Shown: positions 41,310-52,936 of the stretch, one piece after another
Layout of the letters: each line of letters begins with the position of its first letter
Position numbering within the stretch: the first letter of the stretch is position 1
From: Pseudoips prasinana
Lineage: Eukaryota > Arthropoda > Insecta > Lepidoptera > Nolidae
Direction: 5' to 3'
Assembly: GCA_951640165.1 (NCBI GenBank)
Contig: OX621250.1
Location: forward strand, 4,154,001-4,218,000
Length of the DNA stretch: 64,000 nt
The notes under the pieces: generated by a model
What the model was told of the DNA's origin: nothing
The model's input: only the letters and a program-made list of their open reading frames with translations
The model's database searches: none
Translations under genes and position numbers: made by a program

Positions 41310-42038
41310 TAAATATAATTACCAATGTATGTTACACTTAGTATATCAAACAGCTGCGTTCCTTATATTCACTTCACTAAATTCCCTCATAAAACTTTAC
41401 AAGAGAAATGCGATCAAGTGTCAAATAAACTCCGACATATTTTAGACCCTACGGATTTCATAATAATATGAAATATTCACACCAATATTTTTGCAAGTTA
41501 CAGGTCGTTCTTGTATAGATAAATGGAGATCCGTAGCTTAAATATTTATTTTGGGCCAATCTTAATACTTTACATTGAAGTTTTATACTAACCCATTTTG
41601 GTACACTGTATTTTTTATCTTATTTATATTTATATATTTATATTTTATTATTGTAGTGTTTCTACAAATGAGAATTGAATAAACTATTCTTTTAATTATT
41701 TTCATGAAATAATTAATTTTATTTATCACTATTTGATACATTATTTTTCCAAATTAGATTATGTTTATTTTGGAATTAATACATATATGTATTGAGCGAT
41801 ATCCTTATGGGTGCTAGGTATTGAGTTCGCTCAGTTATACATACGATACACAACCCAATTACGGTCTTCTTTAAAGTACAGAACTTACTTATAATACGGT
41901 GTTAAAGTAAAGTTTAAAAAAAGGGTTTTTCTCATAGATTTGAAACAACTTAGTTTGGAGGGTGGAGTGCTTACCTCTGATTCAGGTATTTTGTCAACAT
42001 ATTTCTGTTACGTACATTACGTAGTTTTCATTTCCTTT
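41310..42038. other. AT-rich spacer
   Basis: Nothing recognised. Confidence 0.4.
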
Positions 42039-42289
42039 CGGTCACCGTAGCCTAGTTGGTAGTTCTCCTGCCTACGAAGCTGGTGGTCCTGGGTTCGAAT
42101 CCCAGTAAGTGCAAATATTTGTGTGATGAGCACGAATATTTGTTTCCGAGTCATGGATGTTTTCTATGTATTTATGTATTTATCTATCTATACAAGTATG
42201 TATATCGTCGCCTGGTACCCATAGTACAAGCTTTGCTTAGTTTGGGGCTAGAATGATCTGTGTGACATTGTCCCTAGATATTATTATTC
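42039..42289 (+). mobile_element. SINE1 copy 4
   Basis: Full length with boxes A and B and TTATTATT tail. Confidence 0.92.
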
Positions 42290-42439
42290 AAAAGAAAAGA
42301 AAACGAAATTGTTCAGCATTTTATCTTTTATATATTTACGAGTAAGTATTAGACCTTTCGCATCACTACCTTGAATCTTAGGCCCCTCACACACGACTGT
42401 TTCCCATCTGTCACTGATTTAAGACCGTACTATATATAT

Positions 42440-42592
42440 ATCTTATCGTATGGGCAGTGGTTACCCTAGTGTCAGAGTTGTTCAAGCCACCCATTAGGCC
42501 TCTGACATGGCTTAGCGATTGTTGCCTGATAGCTACAACGGTCAGCTTAACGTGCCCTCCGAAGCACGGAGATGCTCTGAAATTAAACCAAT
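42440..42592 (-). repeat. Repeat D, reverse, partial
   Basis: CTTATCGTATGGGCAGTGGT to GCACGGAGATGCTCTG; tail reduced to one unit. Confidence 0.7.
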
Positions 42593-43379
42593 GCTGGCGG
42601 TGGCGTTGTGGGTCGGGTCGTTTCCTTCCCTCTAATATGGCGAGGGAGGCGATGGCTGGCCCTCACGTCATACTCGTGAACGGGTGCTGCTTGCGGTAAC
42701 TAGTCGAACTGCTGTTGGGGTACTCATAATATTTTATTTTTTCATACAGTCGTTGCCTCTGGTTGACTTCGTGTGACTTGTTAATTTTGTAAATGTACGC
42801 GGATGTACCCACCGTTTTTTCATCTAGCAAGAGGTTATTCTAATTGTTTGAGTGAAATTTAATGTTATTGTTTATTATCTCACAATTTTTCGATTCATTA
42901 GATGACAACGGTTCTGTGCGTGCATTAGCCTACATAAAGCCCATCCCAATGTAAGAAAATACATGATTAAAAAAAAAAAAAGAATGAAAACCCTGTAGAG
43001 TCAAAACCTATTGAAATGGACCGTAAGTTAAATTAATAAGACATATAAATGGCAGTTTTATTTGTATTCATACAAATTCCGTCATTCAATACAAAATAAA
43101 GAAAAATAAACTTTATTCCAAGTAACTAATTTAGTAAATAATAATGCATAATAAAATATGTTAAATTAAAAATTTAGTGTATGTATTATGATTACAACAT
43201 AATATTCTAATTGGGGTGTTTGAGGGTGAGCGATAATTACGTTACATGTTGCATATTAACGTTGTCTTTTGAACAAAAAAAAATAACGTCGGATTTTGAC
43301 TTTTAGACTAATTATCATCATCATGTCAGCCGGATAACGTGCTAGACGGAAACGTGCTTCAATGGAGTTGAGTCATAAT
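42593..43379. other. Spacer, nothing recognised
   Basis: 42595-42715 is briefly GC-rich (GGCGGTGGCGTTGTGGGTCG), otherwise AT-rich without ORFs. Confidence 0.4.
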
Positions 43380-43530
43380 TTAGGGGGATATGCCATAATA
43401 ACCACTCTTGGAAGACGGGTTGGCGATCGCTGTATGATGGTCATAGTGAACCGGTAGATGGTGCTGCCTGTTCCCTGGGAGATATTCCCTCGAGACGACT
43501 TTTACGCCCCTCGTGGGATAAGTAGAGGTA
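43380..43530 (+). repeat. Repeat G, copy 3
   Basis: GGGGGATATGCCATAATAAC, TTGGCGATCGCTGTATGATGG; same order as in other copies. Confidence 0.7.
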
Positions 43531-43629
43531 AGGCACAGCGTTAATTTGCTCAAAGAGCAGCCCGACTGGGCAAGTACCTTACAGAAGACATTCCTTAATA
43601 ATAACATTAATAATTTAATGTTGTGTTCC

Positions 43630-43830
43630 TGAGTGTGAGTAAGGTCGCCAGAGCGCATAGGGGGGGGGGGGGGGGGGGCTACGCAATAATTGTTTGCGGA
43701 CTCTTGTCAGTGCCGGCAACACACCCGCGACTCCTTCCTTGGTGTCGCGAGTGTCCATGGGCGGCGGTGATCACTTACCATCAGGTGACAGGTGCTAGTT
43801 TATCGCCTTCTTATATAAAAAAAAAGATGG
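43630..43830 (+). repeat. LINE 3' fragment with poly-G tract
   Basis: A run of 19 G at 43660-43678, then GGCGGCGGTGATCACTTACC ATCAGGTGAC, a phrase common near the 3' ends of lepidopteran LINEs; short relatives lie at 6590-6640 and 54812-54880 (both reverse). Confidence 0.5.
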
Positions 43831-43839
43831 GATGGTGAT

Positions 43840-44073
43840 ATTCATTGTCGTCAGTCACACTAATTATAGTGCTTTTTACTTATTGTTGTGACATTTTGAC
43901 CGCCTCGTCGGTCTAGCATTTTCATCGCAGACAGAAAAGTGAAATTGGGATTTTTGCTGCACGGTAGGGTAAAAATGATACGTAAAAATCAATGTAAATA
44001 TTAACTGAATAAATATATTAAATGGGTCATACTTGCCTCATTTAAACTAATGTTCTATTTTGACAATGCTTTT
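43840..44073. other. AT-rich spacer
   Basis: Nothing recognised. Confidence 0.4.
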
Positions 44074-44354
44074 TGACGTGCCAGTTGACGTGATTGGTAA
44101 ATGCTTGTTTTTCACGCCGGAGGTCCTGTGTTCGATTGCCACCCAGGACAACATATATTTGTGTGCATGAATATGTCTGTTTGTCCTTTGTCTGGGTGTA
44201 ATTATCTATATAAGTATGTATTTACAAAAGAAAAGTAGTATATGTATTATATATAAAGTAGTATATGTTTTATCTGATTTCCATAGTAAAAGCTCTGCTT
44301 AGCTTGGGATCAGACTGTGTGTAAATAATGTCCCAGGATAAAAAAGAAAAAAAA
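44074..44354 (+). mobile_element. SINE3 copy, full length
   Basis: Head with box B GTGTTCGATTGCCACCC, body GTCTGGGTGTAATTATCTAT, end AATAATGTCCCAGGATAAAA. Confidence 0.88.
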
Positions 44355-44745
44355 TTGCTAACTAAATAAAACGGTTGTCTACGTAGGGCATTACCCAAAA
44401 TCGAACTGTATGTTAAATTAACTCTATCATATTTTATATCCTTCTTGACTTATTTATACAAATCGAAGTCGGACCCTTTTTAGGCACATAAAGTAACAGA
44501 TAACTGTCCAATACCTGGAGCACATAGGTTCTAGCTCATAAATTGCTGAAACGAGTTTCCCCGAAAAAACCTTATTACGCAATTTTTGTCGAAATCCTTC
44601 GAATCATTTTCTTGGAAACGATTACAAAATATAATAGTTATACTAATGTTCCTGGTAAAAGTAATTCGAATGTCACCTAAGGAATAATATACGAGTGTGC
44701 TACGTAAGCTTGAGAAATGGATTTGCGATTAACGTTTATGCGACT
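44355..44745. other. Spacer, nothing recognised
   Basis: No ORF or shared repeat. Confidence 0.4.
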
Positions 44746-45112
44746 CATCATCATCATCATATCAGCCGAAAGACGTCCACTGCTGGACAAAGGCCTCCCC
44801 CAAAGATCTCGACAATTGCCGGTCTTGCGCTATTCACATCCAGCAGTTTCCAGCGACCCGCACGAGATCATCGGTCCATCTTGTAGGAGGCCTGCCCACG
44901 CTGCGTCTTCCGGTTCGTGGTCGCCACTCGAGAACCTTTCTGCCCCATCGGCTGTCAGTTTTACGCTATAGCTATGTGCCCTGCCCACTGACACTTCAGT
45001 TGGGCAATTCTTTGGGCTATGTCGGCTACTTTGGTTCGCCTGCGGATCTTACTATTTCTGATTCGATCTCGCAGGGAAACTCCAAGCATAGCCTTTTCCA
45101 TTCCATTCCTAT
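44746..45112 (-). pseudogene. RTE-like LINE ORF2 C-terminus with tail
   Basis: Reverse copy of the family at 7990, covering MEKAMLGVSLRDRIRNSKIR, IAQLKCQWAGHIA and then, after an indel near 44965, the WGRKVLEWRPRTG part to (ATC)n at 44746-44760. Confidence 0.82.
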
Positions 45113-45342
45113 GCGACACACCATAGTTCGAATGCACGCTAGTGCGACACACTGAAGATCAACATCCTGAACGCTCAAGTTTGACGAGTTTGGCCTCCGT
45201 TTGATTGAGACAGCTAGCATGTGCATACTGAAAGTAGGAGGGAATCGTTGCGCAACTTTGCAGGAAGTTCGGAGGAAATTTCGTAGCTTATCTAAGTTTT
45301 TAAGATGTTAGGATTAACTCTGTTAGAAACTGAATGTGGGGC
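45113..45342. other. Spacer, nothing recognised
   Basis: No repeat or ORF. Confidence 0.4.
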
Positions 45343-45672
45343 TCACATAAAAAGATCTTCCGAACACAGTTGTTGTACATACGGTAAACCACACAAAGCT
45401 ACAATTTCTTCCCATATTAAAAGGGGCTTAGGATCTTCTACAATCCCAATAGACCGTCTCTGGATTGAGTCTAGGTGCCTAAACTCATAAAGAAGTGCCT
45501 CAACCCAAAAGTTATATGTGTGTATGTTATTCCATGTGGTTACGGACATATCCTTTATGTAGCAGTAATATTTGCCTAAGAAGTACCGCGTTACGTTACT
45601 AAACACACTGAAGTCTGAGCTTTTTAGATACCAACTTAGCCTTGTTGTTAAGATCACTTCTAAAATGAACAC
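45343..45672 (-). pseudogene. CR1-like LINE ORF2 fragment
   Basis: The minus strand reads YNFWVEALLYEFRHLDSIQR RSIGIVEDPK and then QQLCSEDLF. This is the same protein region as 7275-7505 but from a different copy. Confidence 0.65.
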
Positions 45673-45782
45673 CGCGGGAATACTTTAAAGCCAAGAAGCT
45701 TGACGCCCTCAGAGATGGTGAGATGTATTCTAAAATTGCGGGGTCATAGGAAATTGAGTTTTAACCTTGGATTAGAATAAGC

Positions 45783-45928
45783 TTCATCATCATCACAATA
45801 TCAGCCAAAAGACATCCTCTGATGGACAAAGGCTTCCTTAATGGATCTGCACAATTGCCAGTCGTGCTTTACTCGCATCCGGGGGCTTCCAACGACCCTG
45901 ACAAGATCATCGGTCCATCCTGTTTGGT
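45783..45928 (-). repeat. RTE-like LINE 3' fragment
   Basis: (ATC)n then GACATCCTCTGATGGACAAA and GACCCTGACAAGATCATCGG, the reverse of the RTE end. Confidence 0.75.
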
Positions 45929-46594
45929 AAAAGTAAAGGCGTTAGCTACTGTTAAATAGTTCAATTGGTATAATAAAGTCTGACGATGAATACTTTATTA
46001 CATTACATTTCCATAAACAAAAGAAATGTATGTCTTGTGGAAAGACATTATTAATATACGTTTTCTGTGCTACTGTGCTGTAGATATTTTCGGTTGACGT
46101 GAAAAATAAACCGCTAACAGAAGTTTTCCGCATCTCAGAGTATTCTCAGCCAACCAGCTCAACATAAGACTTTCCTTTGTTAAGCGAAGACTCTCTAAAT
46201 TCAAGTTAATTTGCATCAAGGCGTCGTCGCCTTATAAACAAGAAAACAAAACTGAAACAAGATTACGTGCAATCTGAGAAAACCTTCAGTGATTTTTTTA
46301 GTGTTTTATTTGAATAGTTTAGATGTATTTAAATATGGATAATATTCCAAACAATTGGCTACAACGTATTTAAAAAAAACGAAATAAAGACTGACATTGA
46401 TATTACAAGATATTTATTCAATGGAAATTATATAAGAGTTGGGCTTGTAAAAAATATTTAACTTGGTGTTGACAACACTAACACCATCCGATATTATATT
46501 TTTATCCTCCAATAAACTTTACCAGTTCATTGATAAATGCCAAATAAATAGTATTTTTATACTTCTTATTTGAACTTTCCCTTATTCTACTAAT
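45929..46594. other. AT-rich spacer
   Basis: Nothing recognised. Confidence 0.4.
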
Positions 46595-46760
46595 GTACAG
46601 ACGCCAGCACATCAAGCTACCTCAATCTGTCATATTTCCCCAATTGAAAGTGAAGCTTATGCTTATGTGCTAAAGTCGAAAATATATAAAATAAATTTTC
46701 ACCCTTCTACTACCAACTCCAAAATTTTAATACCAATTTAATTTTTTTACCTAGAAAAAG
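46595..46760. mobile_element. MITE M half-element joined to second repeat
   Basis: The left half of family M (GTACAGACGCCAGCACATCA to about 46690) has no right partner. It continues into TTCACCCTTCTACTACCAAC. Both parts recur in the opposite orientation, rearranged, at 49270-49560. Confidence 0.7.
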
Positions 46761-46785
46761 TTCCGTTTGCGCGTTAGATATAAAA

Positions 46786-46990
46786 CTTATAGGCAGTGGT
46801 TACTCTACTTTCAGAGCGAATCGTTTAGTCAGCCACTAACATGGTTAATCTACTGTTTTCTAGTGACTACAATTGGGAGCTTAACGTACCCTACCAAGCA
46901 CGACGACATTTAGAAATTGAGCAATATTGCGGTCACCCAATTACAAACAGACCGCCACCCTTGAGTTTACCGATCGTATTCAGACTGAGA
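46786..46990 (-). repeat. Repeat D, reverse, diverged
   Basis: TATAGGCAGTGGTTACTCTA and GAGCTTAACGTACCCTACC mark an older copy. Confidence 0.55.
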
Positions 46991-47087
46991 TTAGCCACTG
47001 GTTAGTTTATTTTTATGCAGCCAACATGATGTTTGTGGTTACCGTAGCCCATGACACTTGCGAAACACATAGCATCTTCTTTTTATA

Positions 47088-47190
47088 ATCTGAGTCTGGA
47101 TTATACTTTGTGTCCGTCAATTATATGTTTTTAAAGTACCCACACAGGGTTTAAATTCCTGAGTGCGGGCGTTGTCTTAAAGAAAACGTA
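47088..47190 (+). mobile_element. SINE2 3' part
   Basis: CTGAGTCTGGATTATACTTT to GTGCGGGCGTTGTCTTAAAG; the tRNA head is missing. Confidence 0.75.
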
Positions 47191-47611
47191 TCATTCACAC
47201 GCTGTCAACCTTTCAATCTCCCCATTTCTGTAGAAACTAGCTGTTTATTGATACATGCACTCTTACTGTCTAACACTGACACAAATAATAATTGTCGTCA
47301 CAACAAAACGGTAATACACAAAATTTAAATTTACAGTCTCATATACTGCCGTTCTAGTGCAAAAGCGATATCTCATAAAAAATCTTCATGAGGATTTTTA
47401 TACCATCGGATAGCTTAAAAAATACGCATTTATACAACAAAGCAAAATAGCAGTAACTAATAAAAAACATATAGAAAAAATGTGAGCCGTCGCGGGACGC
47501 CTGGCAGATGTGAAACATAGACATTATTTTGTAAAAGTAATCTGCAGAAAAGAACATATTATGATAGGAACTAAATATGTCATAATGATAAAATAAAAAG
47601 TCGATTGCGCA

Positions 47612-47671
47612 TGGCGACGCGTCGCCACACCGTACACACTACTATCGTATAGCGTGGCGACGCGTCGCCAC
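47612..47671. repeat. Twin GC palindromes
   Basis: TGGCGACGCGTCGCCA at 47612-47627 and GTGGCGACGCGTCGCCAC at 47654-47671, perfect and about 26 bp apart, in AT-rich DNA. Confidence 0.9.
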
Positions 47672-47890
47672 GGCATGCGGCGCCACGCCAGAAATCTGTT
47701 TTACGTGCGGCTATAGATGTTTCACATCAAAAACCTTTTAATCTAAACCTAACTAACTAAACTCTAAAGAAAAAAGAAAACAATATTTACAAAACATCAA
47801 ACTCGCCTTTATTGAGAGTCCGCTTTTGCGTCTAGCACGGCAGTATAGTCGTCATCTATTTGGCCCTATCGAAAGGTGGTAAATTACTGT

Positions 47891-47913
47891 AACAGTAATT
47901 TACTGTGTCACAG
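47891..47913. repeat. Near-perfect short palindrome
   Basis: TAAATTACTGTAACAGTAATTTA approximates its own reverse complement; more TTACTGTGTCACAG follows. Confidence 0.6.
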
Positions 47914-48054
47914 TTATTTGCTGTAGTATTTTGCGGAGGTAGGAGCCTTATTCCTCACTTGTACGGATAATGTTATATGCCTCCAAATGAACACATAATA
48001 TGAACTAAGTCAAGTTAAGGATTGCTTGTTGGCCAATAAGCCTTTTTATTTCTT

Positions 48055-48375
48055 TTTAGGGTTTCGTACCAAAAAGGTAAAATGGGGCCCTATTACTCAG
48101 ACTGTCTTTCTGTCTGTTTGTCCGTCTGTCACCGGGCGTCATGAACCGTGATAGATAATTTTCGCAGATGATGTATTACTGTTGCCGCTTTAGTAATAGT
48201 TATAACAACAAATAATAAAAAAGCAGAATAATATAAATATTTCAGCAGGCTCCCGTACAACAAACGTGTATCTTTGTTCGATATTGATAACGCCAAAGGT
48301 ATACGCTTGAAATATTCATAGCATATTAAGGAAGTAGTTGTAATCACTTTAAAAATAAATAGTTTAATTAAAATA
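48055..48375 (+). mobile_element. Repeat K relative
   Basis: TTTTAGGGTTTCGTACC followed by a CTGTCTGTTTGTCCGTCTGTC stretch (longer run split: CTGTCTGTTTGTCC, GTCTGTC) is the signature start of repeat K; the rest is diverged. Confidence 0.5.
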
Positions 48376-49269
48376 ACAGACATATTTATGTAGGGCTCAT
48401 ACAAGAAACGTGTTTTATTGCCGTTTTTTTATAGATAATGGGACAGATCCCTTTGTGAACAAAATTTTTTTCACTGAAAGTATTAAAATTTGTGTATATG
48501 CGAAGACTTAAATAAAAAACAAACAAACACAAGCCTACAATAATACCTTAAATTCAGTATCCCGCAGACTTAACAAATTGAATCAAAACATCTTTACCCA
48601 AAATTCTTCAAAGCCCCCAGGGTAGCTTCACCTAATTTTCCTAAACAAATCACATTTTATTCGGTGCCAAATCTACAGGGTAAGCGACAGATGAGCTCTT
48701 AAAGATAAGTGAGTGCTGCGTCGGTAGCGTTGTTAGGAAAAAGTGGCCATTTTCATGTAAATTCGTATGTGGACAGGTTAAAAATACTCGTTGGGACGCT
48801 TTTGTCACCCGATCGTGTTTGGAGGGTTAAGTTTTATTATTTTGGGTTCGCGATTTTGTCGTAGTATTAAAAGAGGACGTGAGTACAAAAATACTAGTAA
48901 AATATCTATAAGTTTTGTTGGAACTTTTATTCTTATAACTAGCTTTCGCGACTTCGTCCGTGTGGTAGTTGAAATGAGACATCGAAGAGGTTAAAACGAA
49001 TAAATCAAGATCATATTAATAAGAAAGGAGACTGGAGCTTTACCGGCTAAGTCGCCGAACATCGTTTTCGTGAATGGCGTTCAAATAAGTGATTAAACCA
49101 CTTGCGGTCACCCATCTGCAGTCTAACTATACGCCTATATGGTTAACCTGGTTGATCATCTATATATAATTTATTAAAACTGCGGGACACAGTGCGTAAG
49201 GATATAGTCGAGCTCTCATATAATTCCTATAAAAATACGGTAATAATGTTAATATTCGAAAACTGCTTC
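48376..49269. other. Spacer; repeat D relic near 49060-49150
   Basis: TTAAACCACTTGCGGTCACC at about 49093 is a repeat D phrase. 48791-48994 has a short ORF without recognisable features. Confidence 0.35.
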
Positions 49270-49557
49270 AAATTTATTTTATATATTTTCGACTTTAGCA
49301 CATAAGCATAAGCTTCACTTTCAATTGGGGAAATATGACAGATTGAGGTAGCTTGATGTGTTGGCGTCTGTACTAATATTTCCAAGAGAAAGTAGAGATA
49401 GAAGGAAGAAAGGAAAGAAGGAGAAACTAGGTTTTGTCAACATCATCACTGCCTGTAAGATTTATAACTAACGTGCAAACGGAGCTTTAGCCAGGTAACA
49501 AAATAAAATTGGTATTAAAATTTTGGAGTTGGTAGTAGAAGGGTGAAAATTTCGTGC
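49270..49557. mobile_element. MITE M half-element and second repeat, rearranged
   Basis: The right half of family M ends GTGTTGGCGTCTGTAC at 49373. TTTTGGAGTTGGTAGTAGAA (about 49519) is the partner segment, here on the far side and about 130 bp away. Confidence 0.65.
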
Positions 49558-49787
49558 TGAATGTACGTGACAATGCCAAATAATAATAAAATTAAAATAT
49601 ATTTTTTTAAGAAAAAAAAATTACGTTCACCCGTATTATTAAGGGTGGTGAAAAATAGATATTGGCCCATTCACAGACTTTCCATATCACACACAAAATT
49701 TCATAAAAATCGAATCAGGCTTTTCGAAAGAGTTTGGTAACAAAACCACGACACGTGAATTTTATATATTAGATTTAACATAAGTAA

Positions 49788-49925
49788 TGACCGATGATCT
49801 TGTGCGGGTCGCTGGAAACTGATGACTGGATGCGAATAGCGCAAGACTGGCAATTGTGGAGATCTTTGGGGGAGGCCTTTGTCCAGCAGTGGACGTCTTT
49901 CGGCTGATATGATGATGATGATGAA
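49788..49925 (+). repeat. RTE-like LINE 3' end
   Basis: GACCGATGATCTTGTGCGGG to CAGCAGTGGACGTCTTTCGG plus an ATG-repeat tail. Confidence 0.85.
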
Positions 49926-49965
49926 CCATAAGTTAAAATTCTATAAATTATAACAGTAATTAATA

Positions 49966-50262
49966 CTAACCGATTAGGAATCAAACATGAACTAGCTCAT
50001 AAAGATCGTTTTAATTCCAAACGAACCAACGTAAATAGTGCCAAAGACAAAAATAGCGAATTGTTACTCTATTCGGGAATTAAGTGCCGCATTTAATCAC
50101 GGAAAACACACTATTTGTTTTACTACGTACATTTGCAATTTGTTAAAGTGATGCTTAGTAGCTCTTTCTCTCTGAGAATTAGTTCCGTAGATTGGTGGCT
50201 ATACTATTAGGAGTTATAGTTCTAGGAAAATTGCAACCAAATTTACACGCTTCCTTAGTATA
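49966..50262 (+). repeat. Duplicated segment, copy 1 (empty MITE site)
   Basis: CGATTAGGAATCAAACATGA to TTAGTATATA, about 300 bp matching 51236-51672. The TA at 50128-50129 is the unoccupied target. Confidence 0.85.
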
Positions 50263-50274
50263 TATACAATATGC

Positions 50275-50535
50275 AGTAAAAATATAGCTAAAATTTAAAA
50301 GTTTGATAATTACACCTACACATGATCCTTGACAATAACTTAATTTAAGTTAGTTAAATATCGTTACTGTTATAAAATAAATCTTATTGTAAATTATTTC
50401 CTACAATCCGTGTACCTATATATCTATATGTACCTAGAAATAATTATAAATTTATTATATATTACTACGAACATGTTCTGACTATTTACAAGCGCTTTTT
50501 TAAAGTCTACGTGATTAAAAAACTTTTTTATTTTT
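50275..50535 (+). repeat. Repeat J, copy 3
   Basis: CACATGATCCTTGACAATAA to TTTAAAGTCTACGTG; closest to copy 1. Confidence 0.78.
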
Positions 50536-50545
50536 TTATTTTATT

Positions 50546-50858
50546 GACGAGCCGGTGGGCCTATTTAGTAGATACCTACTTGCTTTTCACGCCGCAGAAC
50601 ATGAACGTGTCTGTTTGTCCCGAGTCTCTCTATCTGATCCCAAACTAAGCAGAGCTTGTACTATGGAAACTAGATGACTTATATGCTACATATACCACTT
50701 TTCTTTTGTAAATACATACTTATATAGACAATTACACCCAGACACAGGACAAACAGACATGTTCATGAACAGTAATACCTGTCCTGGGTGGGAATCCAAC
50801 GCACGAACTCCGGCGTGAAAAGCAAGCATTTGCTTACCATGCCAACATGCCAAACAGG
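50546..50858. mobile_element. SINE3 inverted pair
   Basis: Plus-strand head (50546-50635, box B region deleted) is joined to a nearly complete reverse SINE3 (50636-50858) that starts from its 3' end. Confidence 0.8.
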
Positions 50859-50903
50859 CGCATGTATTTAATATAGAAAAGTAAGTTACTATTTTATAAA
50901 TTA

Positions 50904-51215
50904 CTAGCTGTGCCCCGCGGTTTTAACTGCGTCAAATTTTATAAATTGTCACAGCTCCTCCGCCGTGGGTGATAACGTGATAATATGTAGCCGATATGTT
51001 GACCCGAGCTCTTAGTAATATTCATGAAAATTTGAAGTAAATCCATGCAGTACTTTTTGAGTTTAGCCTGGACATACATACAGACAAACAGATAAAAATT
51101 CTAAAAACTATATTTTTGGCTTCGATATCGATTGTAGATCACACCCCAAGTATCCTTTTAAAATAATATTTAATGTACAGTTTTGACTTTCCTACGATTT
51201 TATTATATGTATAGA
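50904..51215 (-). mobile_element. Helitron family T, copy 3
   Basis: In reverse: A|TCTATACATATAATAAAATC to CCGCGGGGCACAGCTAG|T. The hairpin's left arm is degraded (GCAGTTAAAACCGC). Confidence 0.88.
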
Positions 51216-51235
51216 TAATTGCCGTAATTATCGAT

Positions 51236-51672
51236 TAGGAACCAAACATGAACTAGCTCATACAGATCGTTTTAATTACAAACGAACCAACGTAAATAGT
51301 GCCAGAGACAAAAATAGTGAATTGTTACTCTATTCGGGAATTAAGTGCCGCATTTAATCACGAAAAACACACTATTTGTTTCATTAGGTACAGTCGCCAG
51401 CCTATACAGCTATCCAAATCTGTCAAATTTCTTTTATAGAGTTTCAACTTTATCGCAAAAGTGTAAGGTTCACTTTCAATTGGGGAAATTTGACAGATTA
51501 GGGTAGCTTGATGTGCTGGCGTCCGTAAATTTGCAATTTGTTTAAGTGATGCTTAGTAGCTCTTTCTCTCTGTAAATTAGTTCCGTCGACGTCCGGGAGA
51601 TCGGGTGGCTATATTTCTAGAAATTAAGGTTCTAGGAAAAGTACTACTCAGATTGCACGTTTCTTTAGTATA
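51236..51672 (+). repeat. Duplicated segment, copy 2 (filled MITE site)
   Basis: Matches 49966-50262 on both sides of a MITE at 51388-51527. Confidence 0.85.
51388..51527. mobile_element. MITE family M, copy 5, with known empty site
   Basis: TA at 51389-51390 and 51526-51527 flank CAGTCGCC...GGCGTCCG. The paralogue at 50128 has a single TA, so the target duplication is TA. Confidence 0.92.
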
Positions 51673-51674
51673 TA

Positions 51675-51931
51675 GACGGGCCGGTTGGGGTAGATACAAG
51701 TGTCTGTAACGGTGCAGGTCGTGGGTTCGATTTCCTCCTCAGTACAGATATTTGTGTGCATGAACATGTCTGTTTGTCCTCCGTCTGGGTAAAATTATGT
51801 GTATAAGAATGTATTTACAAAAGAAAAAGGAGTACACGTAGTATATTAGTTGTCTGGCTTCCATAGTGCAAGCTCAGCTTAGTTAGGGATCAGGTCGCTA
51901 GTGTGAATAATGTCCCAAATATATTATTAAT
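51675..51931 (+). mobile_element. SINE3 copy
   Basis: Head GACGGGCCGGTTGGGGTAGA, box B GTGGGTTCGATTTCC, end GAATAATGTCCCAAATATAT. Confidence 0.85.
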
Positions 51932-52462
51932 ACTACAGAAGAATAATTGAAACTATAATATATAGTAAAGGTAATTAAATTTCGTTTATTCTAATAACAA
52001 TTAACCTGTACTTAATTATTAAATTGACGTTTTATAAATCGGGCCTTAAAACCTCATTATGTCAACGGAATGACGTACACTACTGGACAAAGGCGTCCCC
52101 AAAAACCTCCATAATGGATCCCCGCAATGGAATCATGGCATCTTTTTCACGTTACAGTCTATTGTTATGGAAAAATGTCATAAATAAAAACACACCGCAT
52201 TTCTATACCAAAATGTTGAAAAATAGCCTTAGGTTCCTGTATATTTTTAAAATATCGGTATTTCTTAAAACAAGGAAATAGAATATCAATATTCATTCAT
52301 TTGTCCTGAGTCTGGGTGTAATAATCTATATAATTATGTATTTGATTGTTCCCAGTGTACTGATAATGATATAGACATAAATACATACATAAGGCAGGTC
52401 ATAGGGGAAGAAGATATATTCTTATTTTAAGTTAAAGAGAAAGATAATAGCTCTTCACCATT
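51932..52462. other. Spacer with RTE and SINE3 relics
   Basis: 52050-52130 is a degraded reverse RTE end; 52295-52347 is a SINE3 body fragment (GTCCTGAGTCTGGGTGTAAT). Confidence 0.45.
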
Positions 52463-52936
52463 AATAAAAAAATGAAGGGTTCCGCAGCAGCAAGTATTTC
52501 AGATGATTAAATGAATTATTTAATTTTATCATTCTCTTATTTTAGAAGTTACAGGGGGGGGGGGGGGGGAGGGACACTCATTTTTTCACTTTGGAAGTGT
52601 CTCTCGCACAAACTATTCAGTTAAGAAAAAAATGATATTAGAAACCTCAATATCATTTTAGAAGACCTATCCATAGATACCGCACATGTATGGTTACGAT
52701 TAAAAAAAATTGAGTTTCAGTTCTATGTATGGGGAACCCGCAAAATCATTATTTTTCCATTTTTGTGAACAAGTCTTAATGCGGTTCACAGTATACATCT
52801 ACTTACCAAGTTTTAACAGTACAGCTCTTATAGTTTCGGAAAAAAATGGCTGTGACATACGGACGGATAGACAGACAGACATGACGAATCTATAAGGGTT
52901 CCGTTTTATTTCCATTTGGCTACGGAACCCTAAAAA
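52463..52936 (-). mobile_element. Repeat K, copy 2
   Basis: In reverse it starts TTTTTAGGGTTCCGTAGCC and ends GCTGCGGAACCCTTCATTTT, i.e. GGTTCCG / CGGAACC ends. The 16-G run at 52554-52569 is an expanded version of the family's C-run. Confidence 0.75.

Noticed and set aside
46786..46990. Independent SINE
   Set aside because: It aligns with repeat D phrases and is a diverged copy of that family.
48791..48994. Host gene exon
   Set aside because: A short ORF with no recognisable domain, splice context or partner exon.
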